A DNA stretch of 33,787 nucleotides from Spirochaetales bacterium (lineage in GTDB: Bacteria; Spirochaetota; Spirochaetia; JAFGXN01), in NCBI GenBank assembly GCA_016936615.1, contig JAFGXN010000108.1:1-33787 (forward strand), in the 5' to 3' direction. Of this stretch, positions 15,254 through 23,270 are shown one piece after another. A program made the position numbers and the translations under genes. Each line of letters starts with the position of its first letter. Within the stretch, counting starts at the first letter, position 1. The notes under the pieces are model-generated. The model was not told where the DNA came from. It was given only the letters and a program-made list of their open reading frames with translations, and ran no database searches.

Positions 15254-17701
15254 ATGAAAAAAAATCATTGTTTTTTTATTTTTATAATGTTTATCGTTCT
15301 TTTAGGTTCTTGTAGCGATGGATTTGCAAAAAATGGCGGGTATATCTTGACTAGGCACCTAGTTGAGGTGAAGAGACCATGTTTTGTTAATACAATTTTC
15401 CAAGCGACAAATACCTTTGATTTGCCTGTTCCTGGTCTAGAGCTAAGTGATTTCTCTGTAAGAGAGAATTGGGATGATGTAGATCCTACTGCTGCTGGTA
15501 TGACCTTGAAGACTAAGGCTGATATAGAGTACTCGATGAATACTGTTTTGCTTATTGATAATAGCAGATCTTATTCAGACGATAAGTGGAGTGGAATTAA
15601 GGATGCCTTAAAGGCATTTGTTGATAGTATGTTTGAGGAGCAGAAGATTGCTATTGTCTCATATGGGCTAGAGCCTATAGTTGTTTCAGAGTTTAAGACC
15701 TCAAGTGCTGCTGATAAGGAAGCGCTTAAGAGTGTTATTGATAATCTTGAGATGGTTGCGCTTGATGCGGCTGAGGTTGTTGAGTATATTTCAGATGGTA
15801 GTGTTTCCGCTGAGGAGGCTGTCAAGAGAAATAATCTTAGAGCGGCTATGCGAAAGGCATCTTCTCTGTATAATGATCTTTACTCAACAAGTAAGGTAGA
15901 ACAGGGTATTATTATGCTTGTTACTGATGGTGGGCATGGCGCATATGAGCAGAAGATGTTCTATGATGCTAGGATTGCAGACGATCAGCCAGAGTTTGAA
16001 GCATCTACTGCTACAACTCAGTCTAAGGTTCTTTCAACACTGAGATGGGGAATCCCTGGAGATATAAATTGGAGAAAGGTTGTTGTCTTTAATATGGCTG
16101 CACCTCTTGTTGAGAGTGAGTTACTTACTGGAATTGCTAGCAGGAAGTATGAGTATTGTGCTGGTCCTGGTTTCTTGAATCTTCGCTTGCAGTATCATTC
16201 TAAGTGGTTAGAGAGATACTCTCGATCCTTATATGTATTGAGTTATCGGACAGATAGGACATTTGATCCTAATGAGGTTCAGAATACATACAGGTTGACT
16301 GTGAAGCTTAAGGGAAATGCTAACTTTGGTGATAATTATAAGATGACCTATGATTTTGATACTCAAGAGATAGAGGCATTGACTAAAGCTCAGGTTATTG
16401 TTCGTGGTATAACTGGTGATAAGATGGGTTTTGATTTTGACTGTGGTGATTTCCCTATGACGTTTGATGCTGGAATTGCTGCAAGTTTTGCTGGGAAAGA
16501 GTATAAGCGGCATTTGAATTTATTGATTCATCCAGATGGAGTCAGGTCTGTTTATCTAGAGACTCCTGGTGAGGGAGTATCGACATACACTGTGACCTCT
16601 TCTGATCCTTCAGTTGTTACTGTTACAGAGTTAGGTAGTGGATGGTCCTCTTTTGTCGTAACTGCTACAGGTAATCCTGGAGATACATGTGATATCTCAA
16701 TTGTGGATACTCAGAATGTTTATATAGATAAAAAAGAAGATGGAACCACAGAGGAACTTCAATATACTAGAACAATTCCTGTTACTGTTGTTGAGATTGC
16801 TGGTAACTTTGTAGAGGTTCAAGCTGGATCGTTTGATATGGGATCAGAATCTGCTAATGCAGAGGAAGATGAATATGCTCAAGCTCGAAATGATGATGGA
16901 GAGCGAGAGGGTGCTATTGAGTTGCCTACTATTACTATTGATAGAGCCTTCTATATCTGTAATGTTGAGGTAACTCAGAAATTGTGGTTTGAGGTTATGC
17001 AGTCTAGGCCTTCCGCATTTATTGATGATAGTACTGATGCTAATTTCTTAGTATCTATGAACCGTCCAGTAGAGAATGTAACTTGGAGTGAGGCTATTAC
17101 TTTCTGTAATAAGTTGAGCAGGATTGCAGGGCTTGAAGAGGTCTATACTGGTGATGGTCGATTTGTTAAGGCTGATTTAACTAAGAGTGGGTATCGGTTG
17201 CCAACTGAGGCTGAGTGGGAATATGCTGCTAGGGGAGGACATACCCCTCCTGGCACTAGATCTGATTATCCTGGAACTACTGTTGCGACGTTAACTGATT
17301 ATGCTTGGTTTAATGAGAATGCTTCGAATGAGACTCATAAGGTCGGAGAGAAATTACCTAATGAGTTAGGTCTATATGATATGTCAGGAAATGTCTGGGA
17401 GTGGTGTTGGGACTGGTATTTCAGAGATCAGTACTATACTTATAAAGATGGGGTGAATGATGTTGCAGATTCTACTGATCCAACAGGGCCTACTGAGTTA
17501 CTATCTGAGAATTTTGAAGATGACCTTGGAGATGGAAATGGTCGAAGAGATTTTAATGCAAATGAAGATAGACGTATTATCAGAGGTGGAAGTATCTTCT
17601 ACCCTGCTGAAAAGGTAACAATATCTAATAGAAATTCAGGTACAATAGGTTCAAAGAATCAAGGTACTGGGTTAAGATTAGTTAGAACAAAAGTAGATTA
17701 A
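15254..17701 (+). CDS. Lipoprotein with von Willebrand A and sulfatase-modifying-factor domains
   Basis: An 815-aa exported lipoprotein. The signal peptide ends in lipobox LGSC with Cys20. A von Willebrand factor A domain (about 96-330) has the metal-ion-dependent adhesion motif DNSRS at 102-106. A beta-rich middle (about 340-570, Ig-like) leads to a C-terminal FGE-sulfatase/C-type-lectin-like domain (about 575-815). That domain has RLPTEAEWEYAARGG, GNVWEWCWDWY, RIIRGGS and a closing GLRLVR. The cysteine pair of catalytic formylglycine-generating enzymes is absent near the RGGS motif, so a binding role is more likely than catalysis. The start was set at ATG 15254 because TAGGAG lies seven bases upstream and the predicted transcript begins after the earlier ATG. 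The gene is monocistronic, with its own promoter and terminator. Confidence 0.92.
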   Translation: MKKNHCFFIFIMFIVLLGSCSDGFAKNGGYILTRHLVEVKRPCFVNTIFQATNTFDLPVPGLELSDFSVRENWDDVDPTAAGMTLKTKADIEYSMNTVLLIDNSRSYSDDKWSGIKDALKAFVDSMFEEQKIAIVSYGLEPIVVSEFKTSSAADKEALKSVIDNLEMVALDAAEVVEYISDGSVSAEEAVKRNNLRAAMRKASSLYNDLYSTSKVEQGIIMLVTDGGHGAYEQKMFYDARIADDQPEFEASTATTQSKVLSTLRWGIPGDINWRKVVVFNMAAPLVESELLTGIASRKYEYCAGPGFLNLRLQYHSKWLERYSRSLYVLSYRTDRTFDPNEVQNTYRLTVKLKGNANFGDNYKMTYDFDTQEIEALTKAQVIVRGITGDKMGFDFDCGDFPMTFDAGIAASFAGKEYKRHLNLLIHPDGVRSVYLETPGEGVSTYTVTSSDPSVVTVTELGSGWSSFVVTATGNPGDTCDISIVDTQNVYIDKKEDGTTEELQYTRTIPVTVVEIAGNFVEVQAGSFDMGSESANAEEDEYAQARNDDGEREGAIELPTITIDRAFYICNVEVTQKLWFEVMQSRPSAFIDDSTDANFLVSMNRPVENVTWSEAITFCNKLSRIAGLEEVYTGDGRFVKADLTKSGYRLPTEAEWEYAARGGHTPPGTRSDYPGTTVATLTDYAWFNENASNETHKVGEKLPNELGLYDMSGNVWEWCWDWYFRDQYYTYKDGVNDVADSTDPTGPTELLSENFEDDLGDGNGRRDFNANEDRRIIRGGSIFYPAEKVTISNRNSGTIGSKNQGTGLRLVRTKVD

Positions 17702-17719
17702 TTATAAAAAAAATATAGA

Positions 17720-17756
17720 GGTTGTAGACAATTTATCTGTTTACAACCTTTTTTTT
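17720..17756 (+). terminator. Rho-independent terminator of the vWA/SUMF lipoprotein gene
   Basis: GGTTGTAGACA (17720-17730) pairs with TGTTTACAACC (17738-17748) with one mismatch around a 7-base loop. Eight T (17749-17756) follow. It lies 18 bases after the stop codon. Confidence 0.88.
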
Positions 17757-17858
17757 GGGCTTTGAATATAATTTAGATAATGGAAATGCTGGATAATTTT
17801 GATTTTATTAATATATCCTTAGTATTGTTTCGAGTAAATAGCACATATGCTTTTTTTC

Positions 17859-17887
17859 TTGCGAGATTGCAATTCTGGGTGTATAAT
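17859..17887 (+). promoter_or_regulatory. Promoter of the MFS/lipoprotein-hydrolase operon
   Basis: TTGCGA (17859-17864), a 17-base spacer and a perfect TATAAT (17882-17887). The predicted start is near 17894, about 30 bases before the ATG, with AGGAGG at 17914-17919. Confidence 0.7.
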
Positions 17888-17923
17888 GAATAGATTTAAT
17901 TATTAAGTCGGTTAGGAGGTTTT

Positions 17924-19237
17924 ATGGAAGAGAAGACAGGGGTTTTCGGTTACAGATGGGTGGTTTTATTGGCATTCGTGGCAATAAATATCGTATTACA
18001 GATTCAATGGTTAATATTAGTGCCGGTGAGATCTGCAGCTATGGAGATATATGGGGTTACAGGTCCTCGAGTAGATTTTTTTGCTATGAGTTACATGTTG
18101 TTGTTTATTCTTTTTTGCTTTCCTGCGTCATATGTCTTAGATACGTGGGGGCTTAAGGCTGGTATTGGCATTGGTTCTGCATTGTGTATGGTTGGTGCTG
18201 GATTAAAGATTTTTTTCCCAGGTAGTTTCTGGGTGCTTCTTGCGGGGCAGATTTCCTTTGCTATAGCGCAACCTTTTATTTTGAATGCAATTACAACTAT
18301 CTCTTGTCGTTGGTTCCCTCGTAAGGAGAGGGCGACTGCTACGGGGCTTGGTACGTTGTCTCAATATGCGGGAATAATTATTGCAATGTTAACAATTCCT
18401 TTGTTTGTCAGCGAATCAGAGATTAATGGGGTTGTAACATATGCCGGGTTAGATACAATGCATATTGTCTTTGGTATTATCACATTTGTTGCAGCTGTGA
18501 TTGCTTTTTTCTTCATGAAGAGTAATCCTCCATTGCCTCCTGTTATCGAAGAGATTCCTAGATTTACCTTTTTTAAGGGAATTGGCTCTATGTTTAGAAA
18601 TAAGAGTATGTTGGTAACTATATTTGTCTTCTTTATTGGTCTTGGAATCTTTAATGCTGTAAGTTCATTAGTTGAACCAATCTGTGTTGATGGAAAGGGA
18701 TTGAATATGGAGCAAGGTGGTCTTGTTGGTGGAGTCATGATTATTGGAGGAATTGTTGGAGCAGTAATAATTCCTATGTTGTCTGACATGTTAAAGAAGA
18801 GAAAGCTATTTTTGGTTATCTGCCTTATTGGAATGGTTCCTAGTCTGTTCTTACTATATATTTCTCAGTCTTTTGCTCTGGCTATGGTTGCTTCTTTTAT
18901 GCTTGGTTTCTTTGTCATGAGTGCTGGTCCTATAGGCTTTCAGTATGCTGCGGAGATTAGTTATCCAACTCCAGAGTCTAGCTCTCAAGGTATTCTCTTG
19001 TTTGTTGGTCAGGTCTCTGGATTGATCTTTGTCGCAATAATGGGACAATCAGATGCTCTTATGAATGCTTTCATGATTGGATTTATTGCTCTTGGTGCTC
19101 TTTCAGCAATTGCTACATTTTTCTTGGCTGAATCACCAATGATTATTACAGAAAAGGATAAGGCAGAGGGCAGAATTCCTAATTTCGCTGAGAGTGAAAT
19201 TCATACACACGAGAAAGTTGCTACTTTTTCAGAATAG
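17924..19237 (+). CDS. Major facilitator superfamily transporter, FLVCR/SLC49-like
   Basis: A 437-aa inner-membrane protein with about 12 hydrophobic helices and a cytosolic loop near residues 200-215 (SNPPLPPVIEEIP). The segment AQPFILNAITTISCRWFP with the following ERATATGLG (about 114-147) resembles the FLVCR/SLC49 branch of the superfamily. Eukaryotic members move haem, choline or ethanolamine. The bacterial substrate is unknown and cannot be read from sequence. A strong AGGAGG ribosome-binding site precedes the ATG. The next gene starts nine bases after its stop, so it is transcribed with two exported lipoprotein hydrolases. This suggests import of a product that they release. Confidence 0.88.
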   Translation: MEEKTGVFGYRWVVLLAFVAINIVLQIQWLILVPVRSAAMEIYGVTGPRVDFFAMSYMLLFILFCFPASYVLDTWGLKAGIGIGSALCMVGAGLKIFFPGSFWVLLAGQISFAIAQPFILNAITTISCRWFPRKERATATGLGTLSQYAGIIIAMLTIPLFVSESEINGVVTYAGLDTMHIVFGIITFVAAVIAFFFMKSNPPLPPVIEEIPRFTFFKGIGSMFRNKSMLVTIFVFFIGLGIFNAVSSLVEPICVDGKGLNMEQGGLVGGVMIIGGIVGAVIIPMLSDMLKKRKLFLVICLIGMVPSLFLLYISQSFALAMVASFMLGFFVMSAGPIGFQYAAEISYPTPESSSQGILLFVGQVSGLIFVAIMGQSDALMNAFMIGFIALGALSAIATFFLAESPMIITEKDKAEGRIPNFAESEIHTHEKVATFSE

Positions 19238-19246
19238 TGAGGTGTT

Positions 19247-20143
19247 ATGAAGAGGAATCTTCTTGTTTTATTTTTAAGTTCTATTATTCTTTCTTGCGCA
19301 GGAATCATTCCTGTGCAGAGAGATTATATTGATGGTTGGATTGATTCCGAGAATTCTTATAAAGAGCATCTACCTCATACAGTTATTTCTAGGAGTATTG
19401 AAAACTTTTTGAGTGATGATTCTATCGTGTTAAAGAAAAAAGTTTTATTTATCGGATATGATGGGGTAAGAACAGATGCAATTGCGAAGTCTGAGATTAA
19501 GGCTGTTCCATATATTGCTGGATTCCCAGCAGGTGGGCTATTTTATTCTCATGTCGGAGGTGTTTCTGGTCAATTGCAGCGAACTGACAGTGGTCCTGGT
19601 TGGGCTACTATCTTAACTGGGGTTTGGGCTGATTCTCATGGCTTTGTTCGAAATTCTGTTGCTAGTAAATCAAGTGATGCATCGAGTTTTTTAAAGAAAG
19701 CTAAGCTGTTGGATAAAAATTACGTAGTAGCTTCATTGGTGAAATGGGGAACAATCAATGATAATATTCTGGGCGATGAAAAGGATATTATCGATTTTCA
19801 GTACAATGCAAAGAGTGACGAGGATTTGTTCGAAAGGTCAAAGAAATTACTGTCAGACAGTGATCCTGATGTTGTTTTTATTGCATTTGATGATCCGGAT
19901 GCTGCTGGGCACTCTTCAGGGTTCAGCCCATTTTCTAACAAATATTTGGAGCAGATTTCGTTGACAGATAGTTATGCCTATGAATTGCTGAAGATTGTTG
20001 AGGCTAGAGAAGCTTATGCAAACGAAAAATGGTTGATAATTATTTCTACAGACCATGGTGGCTCTGGGACTGGGCATGGTGGACAGTCTGACCATGAAAG
20101 AAATGTTTGGTTTGTTATAAGTGAGAAGAGTTATGTCTATTGA
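19247..20143 (+). CDS. Lipoprotein phosphodiesterase/phosphatase of the alkaline phosphatase superfamily
   Basis: A 298-aa exported lipoprotein (lipobox ILSC, Cys17). The fold is that of type I phosphodiesterase/nucleotide pyrophosphatase enzymes. The first metal-site motif is GYDGVR (70-75). The candidate nucleophile is Ser115 in SGPGWATILTG, where the family usually has Thr in TxPN. The second-site segment DDPDAAGHSSG (215-225) provides Asp and His, followed by STDHGG (267-272) and a further His at 277. The substrate is a phosphate mono- or diester, identity unknown. The protein is short for the family but ends cleanly. GAGGTG precedes the start. The downstream gene starts inside its last codons (11-bp overlap). 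Confidence 0.88.
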   Translation: MKRNLLVLFLSSIILSCAGIIPVQRDYIDGWIDSENSYKEHLPHTVISRSIENFLSDDSIVLKKKVLFIGYDGVRTDAIAKSEIKAVPYIAGFPAGGLFYSHVGGVSGQLQRTDSGPGWATILTGVWADSHGFVRNSVASKSSDASSFLKKAKLLDKNYVVASLVKWGTINDNILGDEKDIIDFQYNAKSDEDLFERSKKLLSDSDPDVVFIAFDDPDAAGHSSGFSPFSNKYLEQISLTDSYAYELLKIVEAREAYANEKWLIIISTDHGGSGTGHGGQSDHERNVWFVISEKSYVY

Positions 20144-21311
20144 TGTTTTTAGGAGAGGTTTTAGTTCTTTATTGTTTATAGTTTTAATTTCTTCTTGTAC
20201 CTCTTTTGGTGTGAAGATGCATACTTCGCCGAGTGAGGATTTTTCGTATAATATTGTGGCTTGCTCAGGCAATGGCTATTCTGAATTCCCTACTGAGTAT
20301 ATTGATTTAGGTAAATCTTATGTTGTTGATGGGAAAGAGTATAGTGTTAAGGATTTTTTCAAGAAGACAAATACTACTTCATTTCTAGTCTTGAGAGATG
20401 GAGTTCTTGTCTATGAAAAATATTTTTTAGGAACAGATCGTGAGACTCTTTTTCTCTCCAATTCAATGGTTAAATCTGTGACTTCTACCCTTGTTGGACT
20501 TGCGGTAGAAGATAATCTGATTGATTCGATTGAAGATCCAATTATTAAATATTTACCTGAGTTAAAGGATTCTGGTTATGGCTCTGTAACTATTAAGAAT
20601 CTTTTGCAGATGACCTCTGGAGTGAAGTATAATGAGGGCGGAGGATTGCCTCGTGCGAATTTGTTTGAGCTTCTTAGTTATGCAAAGCGTCGGGCTTCGT
20701 TGAATTTTTTACAAGAGATGAGGGTTGATTATATGCCTGGGACATCTTTCAGGTATGCGTCTGTTGATACATTGGTTCTCGGGCATTTGATTGGTCGAGT
20801 TACTGGGATTTCTTGCTCGCAGTATCTTTCTGAGAGGATTTGGACTAAGATTGGCGCTGAGGCTGATGCCTATTGGTCGACAGATGCTGTTGGCCAGGAG
20901 TTAGCCTTCGGGTTCTTCTATGCTAGGGCTAGGGATTATCTGCGATTTGGTCAGCTTGCTGCAAACATGGGGCGGGTTGGAGATTCACAGATTGTTTCTA
21001 CACAGTGGTTGTCGCAAGCAACTCTTCCGCGTCAAGGAGATGGCCCTGAGAATTTGCTACCTGGAAATGCGGATGATAAAGATAAAGAGGATTGGGGTTA
21101 TCAGTATCAGTGGTGGTCTAATCCTGACTCGCAAGATAAATCTTTCTATGCTATCGGAGTTTTTGGTCAGTATATGTATATAAATCCAGAGACTCGAACT
21201 GTTGTATTGCGTACATCTTTTGATTTAGATGCAAGTAGTCAAACTAACTATACTCAATTAGTTCAGTTTATGGAGTATGTTGCAGATTATGTAAATGAAA
21301 AGGGGCGGTAA
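20133..21311 (+). CDS. Lipoprotein serine hydrolase of the beta-lactamase (class C/esterase) family
   Basis: A 392-aa exported lipoprotein (lipobox ISSC, Cys22) with a penicillin-binding-protein-like transpeptidase fold. The catalytic SxxK is SMVK at 111-114, and the second motif is YAS at 208-210 (RYASVDT), where Asn is more usual in the third position. Near the C-terminus, IGVFGQY stands in the place of the KTG-type motif. Family members include class C beta-lactamases, D-aminopeptidases and esterases. The poor KTG match favours esterase or peptidase activity over antibiotic resistance. The start is ATG 20133, inside the previous gene. A GTG at 20121 is in frame but gives a worse signal peptide. 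A terminator overlaps its stop. Confidence 0.88.
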   Translation: MSIDVFRRGFSSLLFIVLISSCTSFGVKMHTSPSEDFSYNIVACSGNGYSEFPTEYIDLGKSYVVDGKEYSVKDFFKKTNTTSFLVLRDGVLVYEKYFLGTDRETLFLSNSMVKSVTSTLVGLAVEDNLIDSIEDPIIKYLPELKDSGYGSVTIKNLLQMTSGVKYNEGGGLPRANLFELLSYAKRRASLNFLQEMRVDYMPGTSFRYASVDTLVLGHLIGRVTGISCSQYLSERIWTKIGAEADAYWSTDAVGQELAFGFFYARARDYLRFGQLAANMGRVGDSQIVSTQWLSQATLPRQGDGPENLLPGNADDKDKEDWGYQYQWWSNPDSQDKSFYAIGVFGQYMYINPETRTVVLRTSFDLDASSQTNYTQLVQFMEYVADYVNEKGR

Positions 21312-21323
21312 GCCCCTTTTTTT
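21298..21323 (+). terminator. Rho-independent terminator, partly shared by convergent genes
   Basis: AGGGGC-type stem GGGGC (21302-21306) / GCCCC (21312-21316) with loop GGTAA, then seven T (21317-21323). The loop contains the TAA stop of the serine hydrolase gene. On the minus strand the same stem has a poorer T-run (TTTTCATTT), so it may also act weakly on the convergent gene. Confidence 0.85.
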
Positions 21324-22281
21324 AAAACATCCTGTTTCTTTTTTCTCCATTCACAAAGGCTTTCACGTTCAGAATCAACTCTTCTACAAGTTGTTCCATT
21401 GACTCTTTGTAAAGCTCCCCGCAGCCTGGGCTTAGAACCAGCTTATCTGGATCTCTGATGTTAATGATTGGGGAGTTGTCGTTTAAAGGCTCTTCTTGAA
21501 AGTGGTCAAGGCATGCTCCAGCAATTCTTCTGTCATCAAGAGCCATTGCTAGCGCAGTCTCGTCTACTACTCCTCCAGCTCCCTCCGCGATTATGATTGC
21601 ATCTTTTTTCATAATAGAGAATTCTCGTAGTCCAATCATATTGTCGTTTCTTTCGTTCATTTCTGAGTGGACTGATATGATGTCTGATTCTGAGAGAAGC
21701 GTCTTCAGATCTGCCTTCTTGAACCGTTTGTCTTTAGGTGCGCTATCGTGGTTGTGATAGAGGATGTTACATCCGAAGGCCTGTGCTAGCTCAGCTGTCT
21801 TTTTTCCTGCTTCGTTCATCTCAATAATTCCCCACGTCTTACCGTGTAGCATTATGTTGTTCTTGAATGGGAAGCTAAAAAATCCAGAGGCCTTGTAGTG
21901 TTTTTTCTTGATGTAGTTGTCCCAGAATTTTATGTTTCCAGTTAAGGCTAGAAGCATCGACATTGTGTGTTGTGCTCGTGCTGAAGAGTAGATGTCAGGA
22001 ATTGACGAGATAATGATTTTGTTGTTCTTAGCCTCTTTCTGATTGATAATATTCTTATCAGGACCAGCAATCGAGATTAATTGCAATTTTTTCATTTTTC
22101 GTAGGTTTTTTACAGGTATAGGTGTTCTGCAAGTAACCGCGATTGTAGAATCTTTTAGTCTTTCTTCAATCTCGAAGTCTTCAGTCTTTTTGTAGATCAT
22201 TAAATCACCAAAGTCTGAAAGTCTGTTCAATTTTAGATTCTGCCCAAGAGCAGAAGCATCTAGTACTGTTATTTTGTGCAT
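21322..22281 (-). CDS. Degenerate D-2-hydroxyacid dehydrogenase homologue
   Basis: A 319-aa protein with the overall layout of NAD-dependent D-2-hydroxyacid dehydrogenases: a substrate half, then a nucleotide-binding half, ending in VVDETALAMAL and LDHFQEEPL. The residues that define activity are altered. The dinucleotide motif reads GIIEMNEAG (151-159), with Glu154 and Asn156 where two Gly are expected. The catalytic Arg position is Ala235 (AEGAGGVVDE). The catalytic His position is Gly286 (LSPGCGE). Only the Glu region (263-264) is kept. It probably does not catalyse the family reaction. The start is ATG 22281, six bases after GAGGGAG. An earlier ATG (22296) would lie at the predicted transcript start, set by a TATAAT at 22304-22299. 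A TetR gene lies upstream. Confidence 0.85.
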   Translation of the reverse strand: MHKITVLDASALGQNLKLNRLSDFGDLMIYKKTEDFEIEERLKDSTIAVTCRTPIPVKNLRKMKKLQLISIAGPDKNIINQKEAKNNKIIISSIPDIYSSARAQHTMSMLLALTGNIKFWDNYIKKKHYKASGFFSFPFKNNIMLHGKTWGIIEMNEAGKKTAELAQAFGCNILYHNHDSAPKDKRFKKADLKTLLSESDIISVHSEMNERNDNMIGLREFSIMKKDAIIIAEGAGGVVDETALAMALDDRRIAGACLDHFQEEPLNDNSPIINIRDPDKLVLSPGCGELYKESMEQLVEELILNVKAFVNGEKRNRMF

Positions 22282-22298
22282 TTGTTTCTCCCTCATTA

Positions 22299-22304
22299 AT
22301 TATA
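22299..22304 (-). promoter_or_regulatory. -10 box for the degenerate dehydrogenase gene
   Basis: A perfect TATAAT on the minus strand in the 64-bp gap below the TetR gene, predicting a start near 22292. The -35 is weak (CTTTAT with a 17-base spacer), which could suit a regulated promoter. The gene can therefore be transcribed independently of tetR. Confidence 0.45.
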
Positions 22305-22345
22305 GACAAAATAAATTGATAATAAAGTTTTTAGGGAGAAAATTT

Positions 22346-22975
22346 TTATTTATTGCTGATGTATTTTATAACCATTTTCTTTAAAATCTCGAGTTCAATC
22401 TCTGGTCTGATATTCCTGTCGTTAGGGATTATGTTGCCGCGTAGATACAATTTTTGAGCTAGGGTTAGTAATGCGTGAATTGTTGTGTTGATAATTTCTT
22501 TAATAGGTAGTTCTCGGTTGATTGATCCGTCGCTCAGTCCCTCTGCAATTATGGAATAAACTATTGGTCTATGTCGGTATATTGTATTCTCGTATTCCTG
22601 CATTCGTTCAGGCATCTCTGGGAGGTTTGCTATATAGTTGTCGAAATTATCTACAAAATTAAGAAAAGCAGGATTTGATTTGAAGAAGAAGAGTGATGAA
22701 TCGATTAAGTTTTCGATTTTTTCAAGGCCATTGTTGCCTTTTGGTTTCACTTTAGATATCATGTTATTCCACTTTTTCCAAATGTCTATTGCAGCTGCGA
22801 CTGCAATATTTGTCTTGTTGTCATAGTATCTATAGACAGAAGCTACACCTATTTCAGCTAGGTCTGCAATCTCTTGGATAGAGGTTTTTTCAATCCCTTG
22901 CTTCGAAAATAGGATTTGAGCTGCTTCAATTGTCTTTTTCAGTCTTTGGTCTTTGAGTTGTTCTGTAATGTTCAA
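22346..22975 (-). CDS. TetR-family transcriptional regulator
   Basis: A 209-aa one-component regulator. The N-terminal helix-turn-helix is at about 31-52 (TSIQEIADLAEIGVASVYRY), followed by the DNKTNI turn typical of TetR proteins. The C-terminal ligand and dimer domain is all-helical and has no informative motif. TetR proteins usually repress a neighbouring gene until a small ligand binds. The obvious candidate target is the degenerate dehydrogenase 64 bp downstream on the same strand. The start codon is TTG at 22975-22973, with AGGAAA seven bases upstream and a stop just above it, so no ATG alternative exists. A promoter (TTGCAA, 18 bases, TATTAT) lies 24-54 bases upstream. Confidence 0.93.
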   Translation of the reverse strand: MNITEQLKDQRLKKTIEAAQILFSKQGIEKTSIQEIADLAEIGVASVYRYYDNKTNIAVAAAIDIWKKWNNMISKVKPKGNNGLEKIENLIDSSLFFFKSNPAFLNFVDNFDNYIANLPEMPERMQEYENTIYRHRPIVYSIIAEGLSDGSINRELPIKEIINTTIHALLTLAQKLYLRGNIIPNDRNIRPEIELEILKKMVIKYISNK

Positions 22976-22999
22976 AATATTTCCTACATGTTTTTTTAT

Positions 23000-23029
23000 A
23001 TAATATCACGGAAACTCTTTTTCTTGCAA
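23000..23029 (-). promoter_or_regulatory. Putative promoter of the TetR gene
   Basis: On the minus strand, TTGCAA (23029-23024), an 18-base spacer and TATTAT (23005-23000). The predicted start is near 22993, leaving an 18-base leader that contains the AGGA site. Confidence 0.5.
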
Positions 23030-23235
23030 GCTAACAAATATTTAAATTTAAATCAAATTTATTGCAATTCTATATTCGCAAAAGGTTTTGATATTGTAGT
23101 ATTAGGTTTTTAGCCTTTGATAACATCTTTTGGAGTTATATCTAGTTAAATAGACAGCCTTCAATGGAGATGGCAATCTTTAGCGGATTCTGAAAGACTA
23201 ATTGTAAATAATTCATTAAAACACAGGCTAAATGC

Positions 23236-23264
23236 TTGACTATATTCAAAAATAGTATGAATAT
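23236..23264 (+). promoter_or_regulatory. Promoter of the hemolysin III gene
   Basis: TTGACT (23236-23241), a 17-base spacer and GAATAT (23259-23264). The predicted start falls at about 23271, the A of the ATG itself, so the mRNA may be leaderless. Confidence 0.45.
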
Positions 23265-23270
23265 TTTCAT

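Noticed and set aside
20133-21311. Serine hydrolase lipoprotein as an antibiotic-resistance beta-lactamase
   Set aside because: The SxxK motif is present, but the KTG-type motif is not convincing and the context is a transporter/phosphodiesterase operon.
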